A stretch of DNA of 36,874 bases, from the NCBI GenBank assembly GCA_041663285.1, contig JBAZSP010000011.1, forward strand, positions 1 to 36,874, given 5' to 3'. Below are positions 24,501 through 32,323 of the stretch, piece by piece (position 1 is the stretch's first letter; the number at the start of each line of letters is the position of its first letter). The translations under genes and the position numbers were made by a program. Source of the DNA: UBA1435 sp041663285 (GTDB taxonomy: Bacteria; Patescibacteriota; Microgenomatia; UBA12405). The notes below the pieces were generated by a model that saw only the letters and a program-made list of their open reading frames with translations, had not been told where the DNA came from and did not search any database.

Positions 24501-25043
24501 CATGATCGGCATCCGGTACTACTTAAAGGTCAACTAACAGCTGACTTCAATTCCCCGATGACGGTATATGCCATAAAATTCGACCGGTATGACATGAATT
24601 TGTTTAAAAGAAAGCTAGGCCAGTTTATTTGGTCCAAGACTTTACCGGAAAGTGAATACTATATCGTAAAAAATATCCATACCAGGTTTACGCTGAAAAA
24701 TAATCCCAACGAGTTTGAGGTGTTGGTCGACAAAGGCCAGGTAAACGTAACTATTGATAAAACCGAAAAGCTAATTACCACCGGAAAACAGATAACGATA
24801 GATGGATCCAATAATTTTAAAGAGTCGGCCTATTTGGATGTTAAGGTCTATGCAATTATCACTGGAGTTCTGGCTTTAGTCGTCGGTATTTTGCTTCATG
24901 TTTACCGTAAAACTAAAATTGGGGGCAAAATTATCGAAATATTAAAAATAGTGGCGATATTAATAGTAAAGGCGGCAATCGGGCTAGTTAATTTATTAGT
25001 TAAACTTTTTCAAAAGAAACTGATACGGGGGGCGAAAAGATGA
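21567..25043 (+). CDS. Large membrane-anchored surface protein (CARDB, carboxypeptidase-regulatory-like, beta-propeller, FecR-like)
   Basis: 1158 residues. A signal peptide covers 1-22. A cysteine-rich section follows (about 29-120; CYSQCAAHKFYWKGDFCW and further pairs). About 125-285 form a CARDB-type Ig domain (VINNGGYAWDIDVSASW, VILNVDPNQMIPEASEGDN). About 395-465 (GSISGRTEDLFGKKVIGAKI, TNDMGYYHIRGIP) and about 485-570 are carboxypeptidase-regulatory-like folds. About 585-900 is a repeat-rich section with SPDGFYVYPE and VSPGGKYVIYST, typical of beta-propeller blades. About 1000-1085 resembles FecR (LKNNPNEFEVLVDKGQVNVT). A helix at about 1095-1115 and a second hydrophobic stretch before a Lys/Arg-rich end anchor it in the membrane with the body outside. 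First gene of a five-gene envelope operon. Confidence 0.85.
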   Translation: MKKLLFFILLAIFLISPINILAYQQTEAVCYSQCAAHKFYWKGDFCWDLFTNQCSVGSNDMVKDAIKLVKDTTYAMATGKLKTIVDVSEVFKAMFVCKPLIEDCIVPQLQACENTCKNVSQTYYAPNLSVGNPYGSIAYQNVYYDDARHQLTFKVINNGGYAWDIDVSASWGHTRNRDKMVSGGGTLFTEKIPEMIFFGARVGSPKTPGDYVTDFLIEESNFAGFLAGFKSDADNHYIPPAWYKTIPFTAPEGEFTKVILNVDPNQMIPEASEGDNTYILEIDKLPTPFSFTVENMTYERMNARSLSEYMVSFRLKNSGEENGNAKVKLYEGKYDSGKNPIYEKDMTVLGLSSVNFDHIINVDVADGGDSSNFSQKYTIVVFDDEGFIKTQHEFSIPKFAGSISGRTEDLFGKKVIGAKITTTSGQETTTNDMGYYHIRGIPVLEVITVKAVHPDFSKEETREVEIKFDDSKDKCHPEGLTHTGVDFVLKDKDVLFNITITDTAGNPVTAGVLASNADWQFSETVNGNGPLPGMQPGKYNFTISAAGYKTISQDVSAVPNDLILEFKLEKLNGRLTDGGLSIHEPQLLWQMDRGEEILSQVTAAKDGKLVILYTTRNKANTGKLYFLEAQTGNRTKVISGVTATTGQSQACLDTSYDGNTTALLVHDGTFGMAQETRNVLKLFNNQGSEFGMKDFKSGGGANNCDVSPDGFYVYPERLMNKGLYVYTRHEIFGIKNSKEDARYTANDYLHFTTANNLVAGCPKGGGQCVQNIYKSMVTDLGKLSGSIKDADSSQDGKRVGITTVKKIHFLDNGTLLWEKDLKTYGEPADVSVSPGGKYVIYSTASESEPYRSIKIYTDNDIAKTPAGSQKGKTEDVVFVQANDKGIFYLAQNGKTLKFYQVGSYGTDYNSQTQASPTPENATSGLSYFENGGFYPAGVSGFGDLIEGLIYMANRSINLDIGGTYGTLHITNGTIFSVDHDRHPVLLKGQLTADFNSPMTVYAIKFDRYDMNLFKRKLGQFIWSKTLPESEYYIVKNIHTRFTLKNNPNEFEVLVDKGQVNVTIDKTEKLITTGKQITIDGSNNFKESAYLDVKVYAIITGVLALVVGILLHVYRKTKIGGKIIEILKIVAILIVKAAIGLVNLLVKLFQKKLIRGAKR

Positions 25044-25627
25044 AGAAACTATTGATGATTATTATATTAATTTTGTTGATATTGTTTTTGATCATTTCGA
25101 TAGTTAGGCCGGACGCTGATACATCAAAAGATGCAAACACGGAGGGTAATCAACCGACGATTTCAATTACAGGCAGGGCCACCTTGGCACCACCAAGCAC
25201 TGTTACCGAGGATGCCAAAATAAATCCTGGCGAAAACCTTTGCCCACAAATAAGCAAGGAATTTGTTACCAAAGTGACCGGCATAACAATTGAGAAGGCC
25301 AGCGCGCTGAACGGCCCACAGATCAATGCCTGCGATTATTATTTAGCTGATGATAAAAATGCACCGTATATTGCCATTGTAGTTAACAAGAATCTAAATT
25401 TTGAAAAACATAAACAAATAGCTGTTAAAAATAAATTAACAGTAAAAACTGATGAGCGAATTTTGGGAAATCATTATATTGCCTGGGCTGACAAAGAAAC
25501 AAGAATTTCAAATATTAATTTATACATTGATGAAAATAGTTTCTTGAGAATTGATAAAAACGTCGAACGGGCAATTGATAATGAAGGTATGATTAAACTA
25601 GCCGGTGCTTTATCAACAAGATTATAA
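25040..25627 (+). CDS. Membrane-anchored extracytoplasmic-domain protein, paralogue of 26751-27686
   Basis: 195 residues. One N-terminal helix (about 4-24) is followed by a Thr/Pro linker and a soluble domain (about 70-195): NLCPQISKEFVTKVTGITIE, INACDYYLADDK, NLNFEKHKQIA, SNINLYIDENSFLRID, EGMIKLAGALS. The same order of motifs (LCxx, CxYY, LNxEKxK, INxIxLxVxEN, ExMxxxAxxLS) appears in the protein at 26751-27686, so these are paralogues. The two conserved Cys probably pair. The ATG overlaps the stop of the surface-protein gene (ATGA). No family name known to me. Confidence 0.75.
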   Translation: MKKLLMIIILILLILFLIISIVRPDADTSKDANTEGNQPTISITGRATLAPPSTVTEDAKINPGENLCPQISKEFVTKVTGITIEKASALNGPQINACDYYLADDKNAPYIAIVVNKNLNFEKHKQIAVKNKLTVKTDERILGNHYIAWADKETRISNINLYIDENSFLRIDKNVERAIDNEGMIKLAGALSTRL

Positions 25628-25649
25628 ATTGAAAAAAAGGGAGCAATAA

Positions 25650-25982
25650 ATGCAACCAGAAAAAATAATAATATTTTTACCTATGATTATTTTTTTTATT
25701 ATTTTTGCAGCTTTAGCGATAGGATTTTTAATAATTGTGGGAAAACTAATTGCCGGCGGAAGGAAAATAGCCTGGAAGGGAACTTTGGTTGACAAACTGC
25801 ATAAAACCAAGGATGAGTTTGATTCAAAAAAAGTGAGTCATTTTTATACCCTGGTATTTAAGACGGAGACAGGCGCGGAAATAAAAGTCGGAACATCAAA
25901 AGAAAGGTACGACGAGTACAATGTTGGCGACCGGGCCGAGAAAAAATCCGGCGAATTCTGGCCTAAAAAAGTTACCGGATAG
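25650..25982 (+). CDS. Small membrane protein with C-terminal beta domain
   Basis: 110 residues. A helix at about 8-35 (FLPMIIFFIIFAALAIGFLI) is followed by a small soluble domain: IAWKGTLVDKLHKTKDEF, HFYTLVFKTETGAEIKVGTS, YDEYNVGDRAEKKSGEFWPK, resembling a short OB- or SH3-like barrel. It has one of the few good ribosome sites here: GGGAG six bases before the ATG. Inside the envelope operon; function unknown. Confidence 0.75.
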   Translation: MQPEKIIIFLPMIIFFIIFAALAIGFLIIVGKLIAGGRKIAWKGTLVDKLHKTKDEFDSKKVSHFYTLVFKTETGAEIKVGTSKERYDEYNVGDRAEKKSGEFWPKKVTG

Positions 25983-25983
25983 T

Positions 25984-26718
25984 ATGAAATATTTAAGGAT
26001 GTTTTTTAACTTGGACAGCCTGATGGGCGGTTTGTTAATGATCTTGGGGTTTATCCTTACCCCCTTTATTATCGGAATTCCGATTTTGATAACCGGCATA
26101 TTGATATCTGTTTATCATTTCCATAAAAGATGGGTCGAATTTATAGTGCCAAAAAACAACCGCGAAAAAATTAGCCAGGAAATTAAAAAATCGTATCTAC
26201 CCTACCATCCGGCCGTAAACAGTATGAAATCCGTAGGAAAAGATATGCTGAAAACTTCAGCGGTAGTGTTTATTGTTTTAGTGATCATCGTAGTAACCTT
26301 TTTTACCCGCTATGCCCAAGGTGGCCCTGAAAATTATTGGGCTTGTGACGATAACGGTGCTTGGATAAAGCACGGAAATCCGGCATATCCCAGCCCAATA
26401 CTACCGTGTACTTACAAAAATCCGTTGGGAAAAACGAGGGACGAATGTCTTTTGCAGGGGGGAGTTTGGGCTAAACAGGGGCTGGAGCCCTTTGAAACAT
26501 GCAACAGGAGAGCGGTTGACCGGGGAAATCTGTGCCGTGATAACGGTGAATGCGAAGGTATGTGCCAGACGGAACTGACAAAGGAAGAAATAAACCAGGG
26601 AATGAGAGGACAACTAAACATAAAGAAAAAAAGCGGGCAGTGCTCTGCTTGGGTGGTGGAGTTGGGCTGCTTTGGCATGATGAAACAGGGTAAGCCCCAG
26701 GTTATCTGCGTTGATTAA
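25984..26718 (+). CDS. Membrane protein with cysteine-rich extracytoplasmic tail
   Basis: 244 residues from MKYLRMFFNLDSLMGGLLMI; this ATG lies one base after the TAG of the preceding gene, and the frame upstream of it would sit inside that gene, so it is the likely start. Two adjacent helices at about 13-45, an amphipathic loop, a third helix at about 87-110, then an outside domain of 130 residues with about ten Cys (WACDDNGAWIKHGNPAYP, CTYKNPLGKTRDECLLQGG, CRDNGECEGMCQTE). The even spread of cysteines suggests disulfides. No family recognised. Envelope operon member. Confidence 0.7.
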   Translation: MKYLRMFFNLDSLMGGLLMILGFILTPFIIGIPILITGILISVYHFHKRWVEFIVPKNNREKISQEIKKSYLPYHPAVNSMKSVGKDMLKTSAVVFIVLVIIVVTFFTRYAQGGPENYWACDDNGAWIKHGNPAYPSPILPCTYKNPLGKTRDECLLQGGVWAKQGLEPFETCNRRAVDRGNLCRDNGECEGMCQTELTKEEINQGMRGQLNIKKKSGQCSAWVVELGCFGMMKQGKPQVICVD

Positions 26719-26750
26719 ACAATAATTATTATATAGTTAAAAAAGTTTTT

Positions 26751-27686
26751 ATGAAAAAAATATTCATTCCGGTAATTGTCGGCTTGCTGGTAATAACGGG
26801 ATTAGTCGTTTATTTAGCTACAAAGAGGGAAAAACCCTGCTCAACCTGCGAAAGAAACGCCAAAAGTGGCAAGACAGAAGAAGTGAAGTTTACTGATTAC
26901 TTCAGGGATGAAACTGATTTATGTAATATTTTGACCTCGGACAGCGTTTCAAAACTTTTGGGGAAAGCTGTCACCAAGACCAATACTTTGACGTCTAACA
27001 CCGCTCATAGTTGCCATTATTACGTGAACGATAATCAGGCAGTAATAGTAAACTACGATACTTTAAACGTCGAAAAGCAAAAACAGGGGCATGAATTACT
27101 GGACCGTAACATCGTAACGAATCCGAAAATTTTGATGAAACATTTTTTGGTTATTCAGGATAACGGGCTTATCAACGAAATCTATCTGGTTGTTGGTGAA
27201 AACGAGTATGTGTCTATAAATAGGACTTCGGGAAAAACGATCAGCGAAGATGAGATGGTGAGCTTTGCGGCAAAACTATCCGAAATAGTTTCCGGCATTG
27301 TGACTCTTTCAACTTCAGATGCCAGCGATCAAACTGCCAACAACACAGTGCCACTACCCCAAGGAGAAGATGTCGTCCGAAGTTTTTTGGCAGTAATTGA
27401 TGAAGACAGACCGGACGAGGCTGCGTTAATGATGGCGACAGACGACTCCCAAAAGCAAGCTTGGGCGGTACAATTTAACGCTATCAGCTCAATGAAGGTA
27501 AACAAAATTGAAACAACGAACGACGCAAATATTTATAAAGTAACCATGAGCGTAATCATGAAACCAGAATCGGCTACTGCCCCGATCCCCTATTATGGCT
27601 GGGAAAACGGACAGAACGTACGCTGGGTGACGATGGTTAAGGAAGACAGTCTTTGGAAAATTGAGGGACTGGCTACTGGGCCATAA
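26751..27686 (+). CDS. Membrane-anchored protein: paralogous domain plus NTF2/DUF4878-like tail
   Basis: 311 residues. N-terminal helix about 5-23, then CSTCERNAKSG, then the domain shared with 25040-25627 (LCNILTSDSVSKLLGKAVTK, HSCHYYVNDNQ, LNVEKQKQGHE, INEIYLVVGENEYVSI, EDEMVSFAAKLSEI), and a further C-terminal domain from about 205 (EDVVRSFLAVIDEDRPDEAA, then SSMKVNKIETTNDANIYKVT and VRWVTMVKEDSLWKIEGL) resembling the NTF2/DUF4878 type often found in lipoproteins. TATAGT at 26732-26737 could give it an extra promoter. Last intact gene of the operon. Confidence 0.75.
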   Translation: MKKIFIPVIVGLLVITGLVVYLATKREKPCSTCERNAKSGKTEEVKFTDYFRDETDLCNILTSDSVSKLLGKAVTKTNTLTSNTAHSCHYYVNDNQAVIVNYDTLNVEKQKQGHELLDRNIVTNPKILMKHFLVIQDNGLINEIYLVVGENEYVSINRTSGKTISEDEMVSFAAKLSEIVSGIVTLSTSDASDQTANNTVPLPQGEDVVRSFLAVIDEDRPDEAALMMATDDSQKQAWAVQFNAISSMKVNKIETTNDANIYKVTMSVIMKPESATAPIPYYGWENGQNVRWVTMVKEDSLWKIEGLATGP

Positions 27687-27698
27687 AATCTCAAAAGT

Positions 27699-28021
27699 TT
27701 GCCTACTTCAACCAAGCGACTAAATATTCCGATAGCTCCTTCTCCCAATTATCGGTTGTGGATGGTTTTAGTACTCCTGGTTGACGCCGGCATTGGAGTT
27801 ACTAGAACGCTTAAAGATAATAGTATGGCTTATGGTTTGTATTGATCTGGGCTTATTTTGGAATCTGGCTTAAACATACATCATCGAACGCTTTTGCCGG
27901 CCAGTACCACGATGTTATCAATACCGTTTTAATTTGTATTGGATTTTTTTGTTAGCGGAAGGCAGACAATTGTTTTCGAAAAGATAGGATGGTGGAGGGG
28001 AACCAGTTACGCTTTTTTCTA
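27699..28021 (+). pseudogene. Decayed small membrane protein gene
   Basis: Pieces in different frames: RLNIPIAPSPNYRLWMVLVL with LVDAGIGVTRTLKDNSMAYG, then YFGIWLKHTSSNAFAGQYHD and VINTVLICIGFF, and, after a shift in a T7 tract near 27946-27952, VSGRQTIVFEKIGWWRGTSY to a TAG at 28019-28021. Read together these make an approximately 105-residue protein with two or three helices and a basic C-terminus. At least two frameshifts and no clear start, so not functional as it stands. Confidence 0.55.
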
Positions 28022-28267
28022 GGAATGATCTATATTTGGTAATTTAAGATGGTCAAAAATCCTGGCAGCTCTGGCATAACCAACATTGAACTTTTTGGAA
28101 ATTAGGGCCGCGTCTATTTTTTTAACCCGATTGTAGTATTTTTGGACTTCTGGCTGGATTTCATCCTCCATGTAGCAACCAGAGAAATTACAGATCAAAA
28201 GATCTTCGATTCTTTTTAAACGCTTTTCGATTCGTTTTAAAATCGCTTGGGTGGTGTCGCTTTGCAT
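28019..28267 (-). CDS. Stand-alone FtsK-gamma-like winged-helix protein
   Basis: 82 residues. The N-terminal half is a charged, probably coiled-coil helix (AILKRIEKRLKRIEDLL). The C-terminal part KKIDAALISKKFNVGYARAA followed by RIFDHL matches the recognition helix of the FtsK gamma domain, where SxxxxxRxRIGYxRAARLxD is the conserved core that reads KOPS DNA. The translocase motor domains are absent. A TATAAT box (28273-28278) ends 5 bases before the ATG. It may bind DNA as a small regulator or nucleoid protein. The N-terminal helix could mediate dimers. Confidence 0.7.
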   Translation of the reverse strand: MQSDTTQAILKRIEKRLKRIEDLLICNFSGCYMEDEIQPEVQKYYNRVKKIDAALISKKFNVGYARAARIFDHLKLPNIDHS

Positions 28268-28272
28268 AAGTA

Positions 28273-28278
28273 ATTATA
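28273..28278 (-). promoter_or_regulatory. -10 box of the FtsK-gamma-like gene
   Basis: TATAAT on the minus strand, 5 bases before the ATG at 28265-28267. No clear -35. Confidence 0.5.
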
Positions 28279-28338
28279 TACTGACTTATTTGGAAGGATT
28301 GGTGATCCCTTACTTGAGGTTACAGGTCCTGGTAAAAA

Positions 28339-28821
28339 TTAAGGCTTCTGCTTTTCCCATAGCTCGAATAATTTTCTTTTTTCTGAAACCAGTCTTTCTA
28401 ATTCTTCCGCCGTAATTTTTGAAGGGTCGGGGGTACCGTCATCGTAATAATCATGATGATAGCAACTATCTGATTGATCCATAGATTTATTTTGACAGCC
28501 ATCCTGCTGACAAGACCAAAGATTCAAGGTTTTGATTTGGCCTTCGGCGATTTGTTTGATCTGTTTTGCCGTCAGAGTAAGTGACCAGGTGTAATCTATT
28601 TTACTATGTTCATCAGGGTAGTAGGTAAATTGATAAACTCCGCTGCCCTCTTTAGTTAAGCCCCCAACATTAAACTGATCCTGAATCATATCGTCGGATT
28701 CTACTTGAGTATATTCTTCTTTTTTTTCTATGTCCTTACTCACCCACTGGAAGAAGGAGATCATTCTTTCCGGCAAGATAATTTTCTCTAGCTTTTTCTG
28801 AAGAACTTTTTTAACCCTCAT
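28339..28821 (-). CDS. Unknown cytoplasmic protein with Cys/His cluster
   Basis: About 160 residues from MRVKKVLQKKLEKI. A Met two codons earlier exists, but the extended -10 box TGATAAAAT ends 6 bases before this one. The middle (GGLTKEGSGVYQFTYYPDEH and SLTLTAKQIKQIAEGQI) is beta-rich. Then comes a likely metal-binding cluster, WSCQQDGCQNKSMDQSDSCY followed by HHDYYDDG, and a helical C-terminus ELERLVSEKRKLFELWEKQ. Three Cys and two His could bind one zinc. No recognised family. Head of its own unit. Confidence 0.65.
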   Translation of the reverse strand: MRVKKVLQKKLEKIILPERMISFFQWVSKDIEKKEEYTQVESDDMIQDQFNVGGLTKEGSGVYQFTYYPDEHSKIDYTWSLTLTAKQIKQIAEGQIKTLNLWSCQQDGCQNKSMDQSDSCYHHDYYDDGTPDPSKITAEELERLVSEKRKLFELWEKQKP

Positions 28822-28910
28822 AGACATATTTTATCAAAATCCCTGATCAACGATGAGGTACGCAAAGACCAGAAGTGAGGACGGCTCGCCCTCGTCATAA
28901 TTTTTTGCTG

Positions 28911-29204
28911 TTATGTTTTTGATTGCTTTGTTGAGGACTTTTTGGCCTTATCGGTGCGGTGGGGACAACCCAACCAGCAACAAGGCCGGCGAATACCTTC
29001 TTTTAGTTCTTTTACCACTCTTTCGAGATGCTTTTTTCGCGTTTCCGGCTTTTTGACATAAATTACCCAACAAATCCATTCGTTACGGGCGAGCGGCGTA
29101 AGAGTCTCCCACTTAATGAGGGCTTTTGGATCAGAAACTAAAGCTTCCAGTAGGTCCGCCGGAATTTTGTGGGCTACACCGGCGGAAATATTCTTTTTGG
29201 TCAT
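28911..29204 (-). CDS. YdeI/OmpD-associated-like small protein
   Basis: 97 residues. TKKNISAGVAHKIPADLLEA followed by LVSDPKALIKWETLTPLARN and EWICWVIYVKKPETRKKHLE with RVVKELKEGIRR is the pattern of the bacteriocin-protection/YdeI C-terminal domain, in which a WETLTPxxRNEWxxWI core is followed by the KPETRxxRIE helix. A short Cys-Cys-x-x-x-Cys-His tail and Lys/Ser end are added. TGTTAAAAT (extended -10, hexamer 29211-29216) ends 6 bases before the ATG. Function of the family is poorly known. Confidence 0.8.
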   Translation of the reverse strand: MTKKNISAGVAHKIPADLLEALVSDPKALIKWETLTPLARNEWICWVIYVKKPETRKKHLERVVKELKEGIRRPCCWLGCPHRTDKAKKSSTKQSKT

Positions 29205-29321
29205 TTTGTAATTTTAACAGACGAATTTAACAACAAAAGCTAAAAATAATGACCGATTGCCAAGATTTACAACTCTCTGGCTGGTTCAGAAACGGGAGGT
29301 GCTCATGTGAAATTATGACCG

Positions 29322-31292
29322 CTAGTTACTTAATTTATTGTTGTACTTTACCCACAAAATACTGTCTGATGTTTCGGTGTTAAGGGTGGAATCATAGGTA
29401 TAGCCAGGATAAGAAATGCTAAGAACCGTAAATACAAAAGTTCCTTGAGAGGTGGCGTATTTTGAGTTAAAAACAGCTGTTCCCTGGGAAGAAGTTTTTA
29501 TTGAAGCAACACCACTGACTACCTGGCTCCATGATCCGGTAACCGAAGCTTGAGAGACCGGACGGTTATACTGATCGAGAACGGTAACAGTAGCAACAGC
29601 CCGGGTACGAAGATTTAATAATGATGAAACTAGCTTAAGCTTAATACTGCCAATATGAACAGTATTGCCTTGAGGGATGGGGGTGGACGTAGGCACCGGA
29701 AAAGAAGTGGGAGTGGGATTAAAAACCGGGGTTGGAGAAGGACTAGTTGTAGGTGTAACAACCGGCTCTGAAGCTTGATATTCGTGAGCACCGATATCCG
29801 GCAAATTTCCTCGGGGTGAATTAAAGTAGTCGTGATTGACGTCGGCTAAAACTATACCACTATCGATAGCTGTCGAGCCGGATGATAGTTTAAACCAGCT
29901 AGCATTTAGCAACCCAGCACCGATAGGACCGGTTTTGGCCAGTTTGGGATCGGCCTGTATATCGTTGGAGCCACCAGCATTGACGCTATAAGTTTTGTTA
30001 TATAGATTGTTGGAAAAAATCAAACCGGGGTGTGATGATGGCACTGAAATTGGGGTTAACCTTGACGGTGTGTCCTCGAAAATAATATTGTTTTTAAAAA
30101 CGGTATTGGAATAAGCTTGTGATGACCTGAAATAAATACTCATGTTGTATCCGTCTTGGTAGTTTTTTTCTTTGGCGTTTACGAAAGTATTGTTGGCAAT
30201 GACGGTATCGGCTAGCGGGTTGCCGGTACAGCCACCATCCCGGTCGGTACTAAAATTTAACCAAGTACCGTAAACAAAATTATTTATTATCCGATGGCCG
30301 GTGTTGCATTGACTTTGGCCTTCATCGCCAAGCTGAAGCCCGACGTTGGCAGCACAGCTTCTGGGAGTATCGGCAGTCTGATAGATTAAGTTACGTTGAA
30401 CGACATTATTGGTAGCATTTTGGATATATAGATGAACTGACCCATTGTTATATGAGACTGAGTCTTCGATAGTACAGTGGTCGGCAACGCTATTGCCTGA
30501 AGTATAGGCGGAGATACCCTCGCCCCAGTTATTAAAGGAAGTGCAATTTTTTATAGTTGAATAACTTGAACCAGGGCCACAGGCTAAACTTGAACCCCAA
30601 GCGGTAAAACCTGATTTCCAATTACAGTTTTCATAAGCTTGACCGTTATTGTAAACAACACAGCCATCTACGAGACTGTGATCCCCGGTAATTATTATTC
30701 CGGAAGCATTGTTGTCGTGAACGGTTAAATTTTGGACAAGGCTATAATTGCCACCTACTAATAAAGCCTCTTCTTTGCTTTTCCGGATTTCGATACCTTT
30801 AAAGTTGATATAGTTTCCGGAGATAGTGACCAAAAAATCGTAGTGAGTGCTAGGAATAGAATAATTATTGCCGTCAATTACGGGAGATTCCTCGGGATAG
30901 GCCAAAAACCTGATTGGGGCAGAGGCGGTGCCGGAGTTATTTATATTAACTTTTTCCTGATATACACCATGACGGATATAAACAGTTTTGCCTGCGGTAG
31001 CCATATTGGCGGCTTTTTGGATTGTTTTCCAGGGACCGACGTTGTTGCCTTCGGGAACAGCTGCTAAGCCATTATAAGAATCACTGCCACCGGGCGAAAC
31101 ATAGTAAATGTTGGGATCGGTAGCTGCTAGAGTATTGACTGATGTTTTGGAAGACACCCCAGTGACGATTGATGTTAGCCCAATCATGTATAAGGAGCAA
31201 AGGACGACGAGGGCCAGATTTTTATAAAATTTAGTGGTTATACTTAAATAGTATAAACTTAATTTTTCTGTTGTAATAAACGGATACGGCAA
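29322..31292 (-). CDS. Secreted parallel beta-helix protein with Ig-like C-terminal domain
   Basis: Up to 656 residues. No ATG fits: the frame begins at a TTG (31290-31292) with TATAAA 10 bases upstream, but an ATA codon 8 bases after a TATACT box, about residue 18, would give an ideal signal peptide (FYKNLALVVLCSLYMIGLTS). The mature protein starts with NIYYVSPGGSDSYNG and PWKTIQKAANMATAGKTVYI, the usual entry to right-handed beta-helix proteins, followed by about twelve coils rich in N, G, S and V-x-N ladders to about residue 510, including DIGAHEYQ. A Thr/Pro linker (about 515-550) leads to an Ig-like domain (VTVLDQYNRPVSQASVTGSW). Family members bind or cleave polysaccharides; no catalytic residues are assigned here. 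Confidence 0.85.
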   Translation of the reverse strand: MPYPFITTEKLSLYYLSITTKFYKNLALVVLCSLYMIGLTSIVTGVSSKTSVNTLAATDPNIYYVSPGGSDSYNGLAAVPEGNNVGPWKTIQKAANMATAGKTVYIRHGVYQEKVNINNSGTASAPIRFLAYPEESPVIDGNNYSIPSTHYDFLVTISGNYINFKGIEIRKSKEEALLVGGNYSLVQNLTVHDNNASGIIITGDHSLVDGCVVYNNGQAYENCNWKSGFTAWGSSLACGPGSSYSTIKNCTSFNNWGEGISAYTSGNSVADHCTIEDSVSYNNGSVHLYIQNATNNVVQRNLIYQTADTPRSCAANVGLQLGDEGQSQCNTGHRIINNFVYGTWLNFSTDRDGGCTGNPLADTVIANNTFVNAKEKNYQDGYNMSIYFRSSQAYSNTVFKNNIIFEDTPSRLTPISVPSSHPGLIFSNNLYNKTYSVNAGGSNDIQADPKLAKTGPIGAGLLNASWFKLSSGSTAIDSGIVLADVNHDYFNSPRGNLPDIGAHEYQASEPVVTPTTSPSPTPVFNPTPTSFPVPTSTPIPQGNTVHIGSIKLKLVSSLLNLRTRAVATVTVLDQYNRPVSQASVTGSWSQVVSGVASIKTSSQGTAVFNSKYATSQGTFVFTVLSISYPGYTYDSTLNTETSDSILWVKYNNKLSN

Positions 31293-31389
31293 GCAGAGTA
31301 ACTTTATAGTTTTTGTCCCTGTGTTAGGGAAATGCTATTACAAGGAGGGGAAAAGGTTTTTGGACAAAGGTCGGCATTTAAGCACAAGC

Positions 31390-32199
31390 TTATAGATTGC
31401 AGGCGGATAAGTTACGAGAATCGTAGCCACGGGTAAACGAATCCAACCGATCTTGGGACGAACCATGAGTCCAAGTTTCGGGATTAATCCTGCCGGTGGT
31501 ATTTTTTTGAATCCGGTCATCGCCGACAGCAGCAACGGCAGAAAGAGCCTCGCTGATTTCGCCTACTTCAAAAACTCCCCGATTTTTTATCGAACTGGCC
31601 CAAAGGCCAGCAAAACAATCAGCCTGAAGCTCGACAGCGATGGACTGGGCGTTAGATTCATCGGTAGTGATAAGGCCAAGTAAGTTTTGAGTATGGTGGC
31701 CGACTTCGTGGGCAATAACGTAGGCTTGGGCGACATCACCGCTGCTGGCACCAAGACGGGTAGCTAATTCATCAAAGAATGTTTCGTCAAGATAAATAGT
31801 TTCGTCAAAAGGGCAATAATGAGGGCCAACTTCAGAGCTGGCAGTACCACAGGCGGACTCGGTTAATTGCCGAAACAAGACTAATTTAGGCGGAGTATAG
31901 ACGTTATTCATTTGAGAAAAAGCAGACAACCACATATCGTTAACTGACCCCAAGACAGTCGAAGTAAAAACTTCGTAGCTATCCTCACCTGAAAACTCCG
32001 AAGGGTCAATATTTTGCTGCTTCGGAATCGGGATGTTATTTAATTCGTTAATAACGTCAGTGGGGCTGGCCCCGGAAAGCAAGTTAAAAACTACATAGGC
32101 GATCAAGCCGACGGTACTTATGCCGCCAATAACTGCCGGCCCTAAAGCACGCCGGTCTTCGACGTTGCCCCGACTTGATATTTTTCCCCAATCGGCCAT
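31390..32199 (-). CDS. YpfJ-type neutral zinc metallopeptidase
   Basis: 269 residues. An N-terminal cytoplasmic segment MADWGKISSRGNVEDRR leads to a single helix (about 22-43), then the extracytoplasmic peptidase: TPPKLVLFRQ, CGTASSEVGPHYCPFDETIY, YLDETFF, and VIAHEVGHHTQNLLG with the HExxH zinc site at about 161-165. The downstream ELQADCFAGLW gives the third ligand Glu/Asp, and a late Cys is present. This order is that of the YpfJ family found widely in bacteria; substrates are unknown. The membrane topology puts the catalytic part outside. It lies downstream of the envelope-stress cistrons and may be read with them. Confidence 0.9.
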   Translation of the reverse strand: MADWGKISSRGNVEDRRALGPAVIGGISTVGLIAYVVFNLLSGASPTDVINELNNIPIPKQQNIDPSEFSGEDSYEVFTSTVLGSVNDMWLSAFSQMNNVYTPPKLVLFRQLTESACGTASSEVGPHYCPFDETIYLDETFFDELATRLGASSGDVAQAYVIAHEVGHHTQNLLGLITTDESNAQSIAVELQADCFAGLWASSIKNRGVFEVGEISEALSAVAAVGDDRIQKNTTGRINPETWTHGSSQDRLDSFTRGYDSRNLSACNL

Positions 32200-32239
32200 A
32201 TGGTTACGATAATGCGTTTTAATAATAACGAAAACAAAA

Positions 32240-32323
32240 TCAAGTAAGATTTAGTTTATTTCGGACAGAGGAAGGATTAAAAAAGGTATAGCGTTTTGCG
32301 TGTTTGGCTAATAAGGTTTTCAT
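32240..32323 (-). CDS. Possible 27-residue peptide coupled to lapA-like gene
   Basis: The ATG at 32321-32323 overlaps the TGA of the LapA-like gene (ATGA), and the frame reads MKTLLAKHAKRYTFFNPSSV and seven more residues to a TGA. It is basic and has no membrane helix. The overlap copies the coupling used throughout this operon, which is the only argument for it; it may be chance. Confidence 0.3.
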   Translation of the reverse strand: MKTLLAKHAKRYTFFNPSSVRNKLNLT

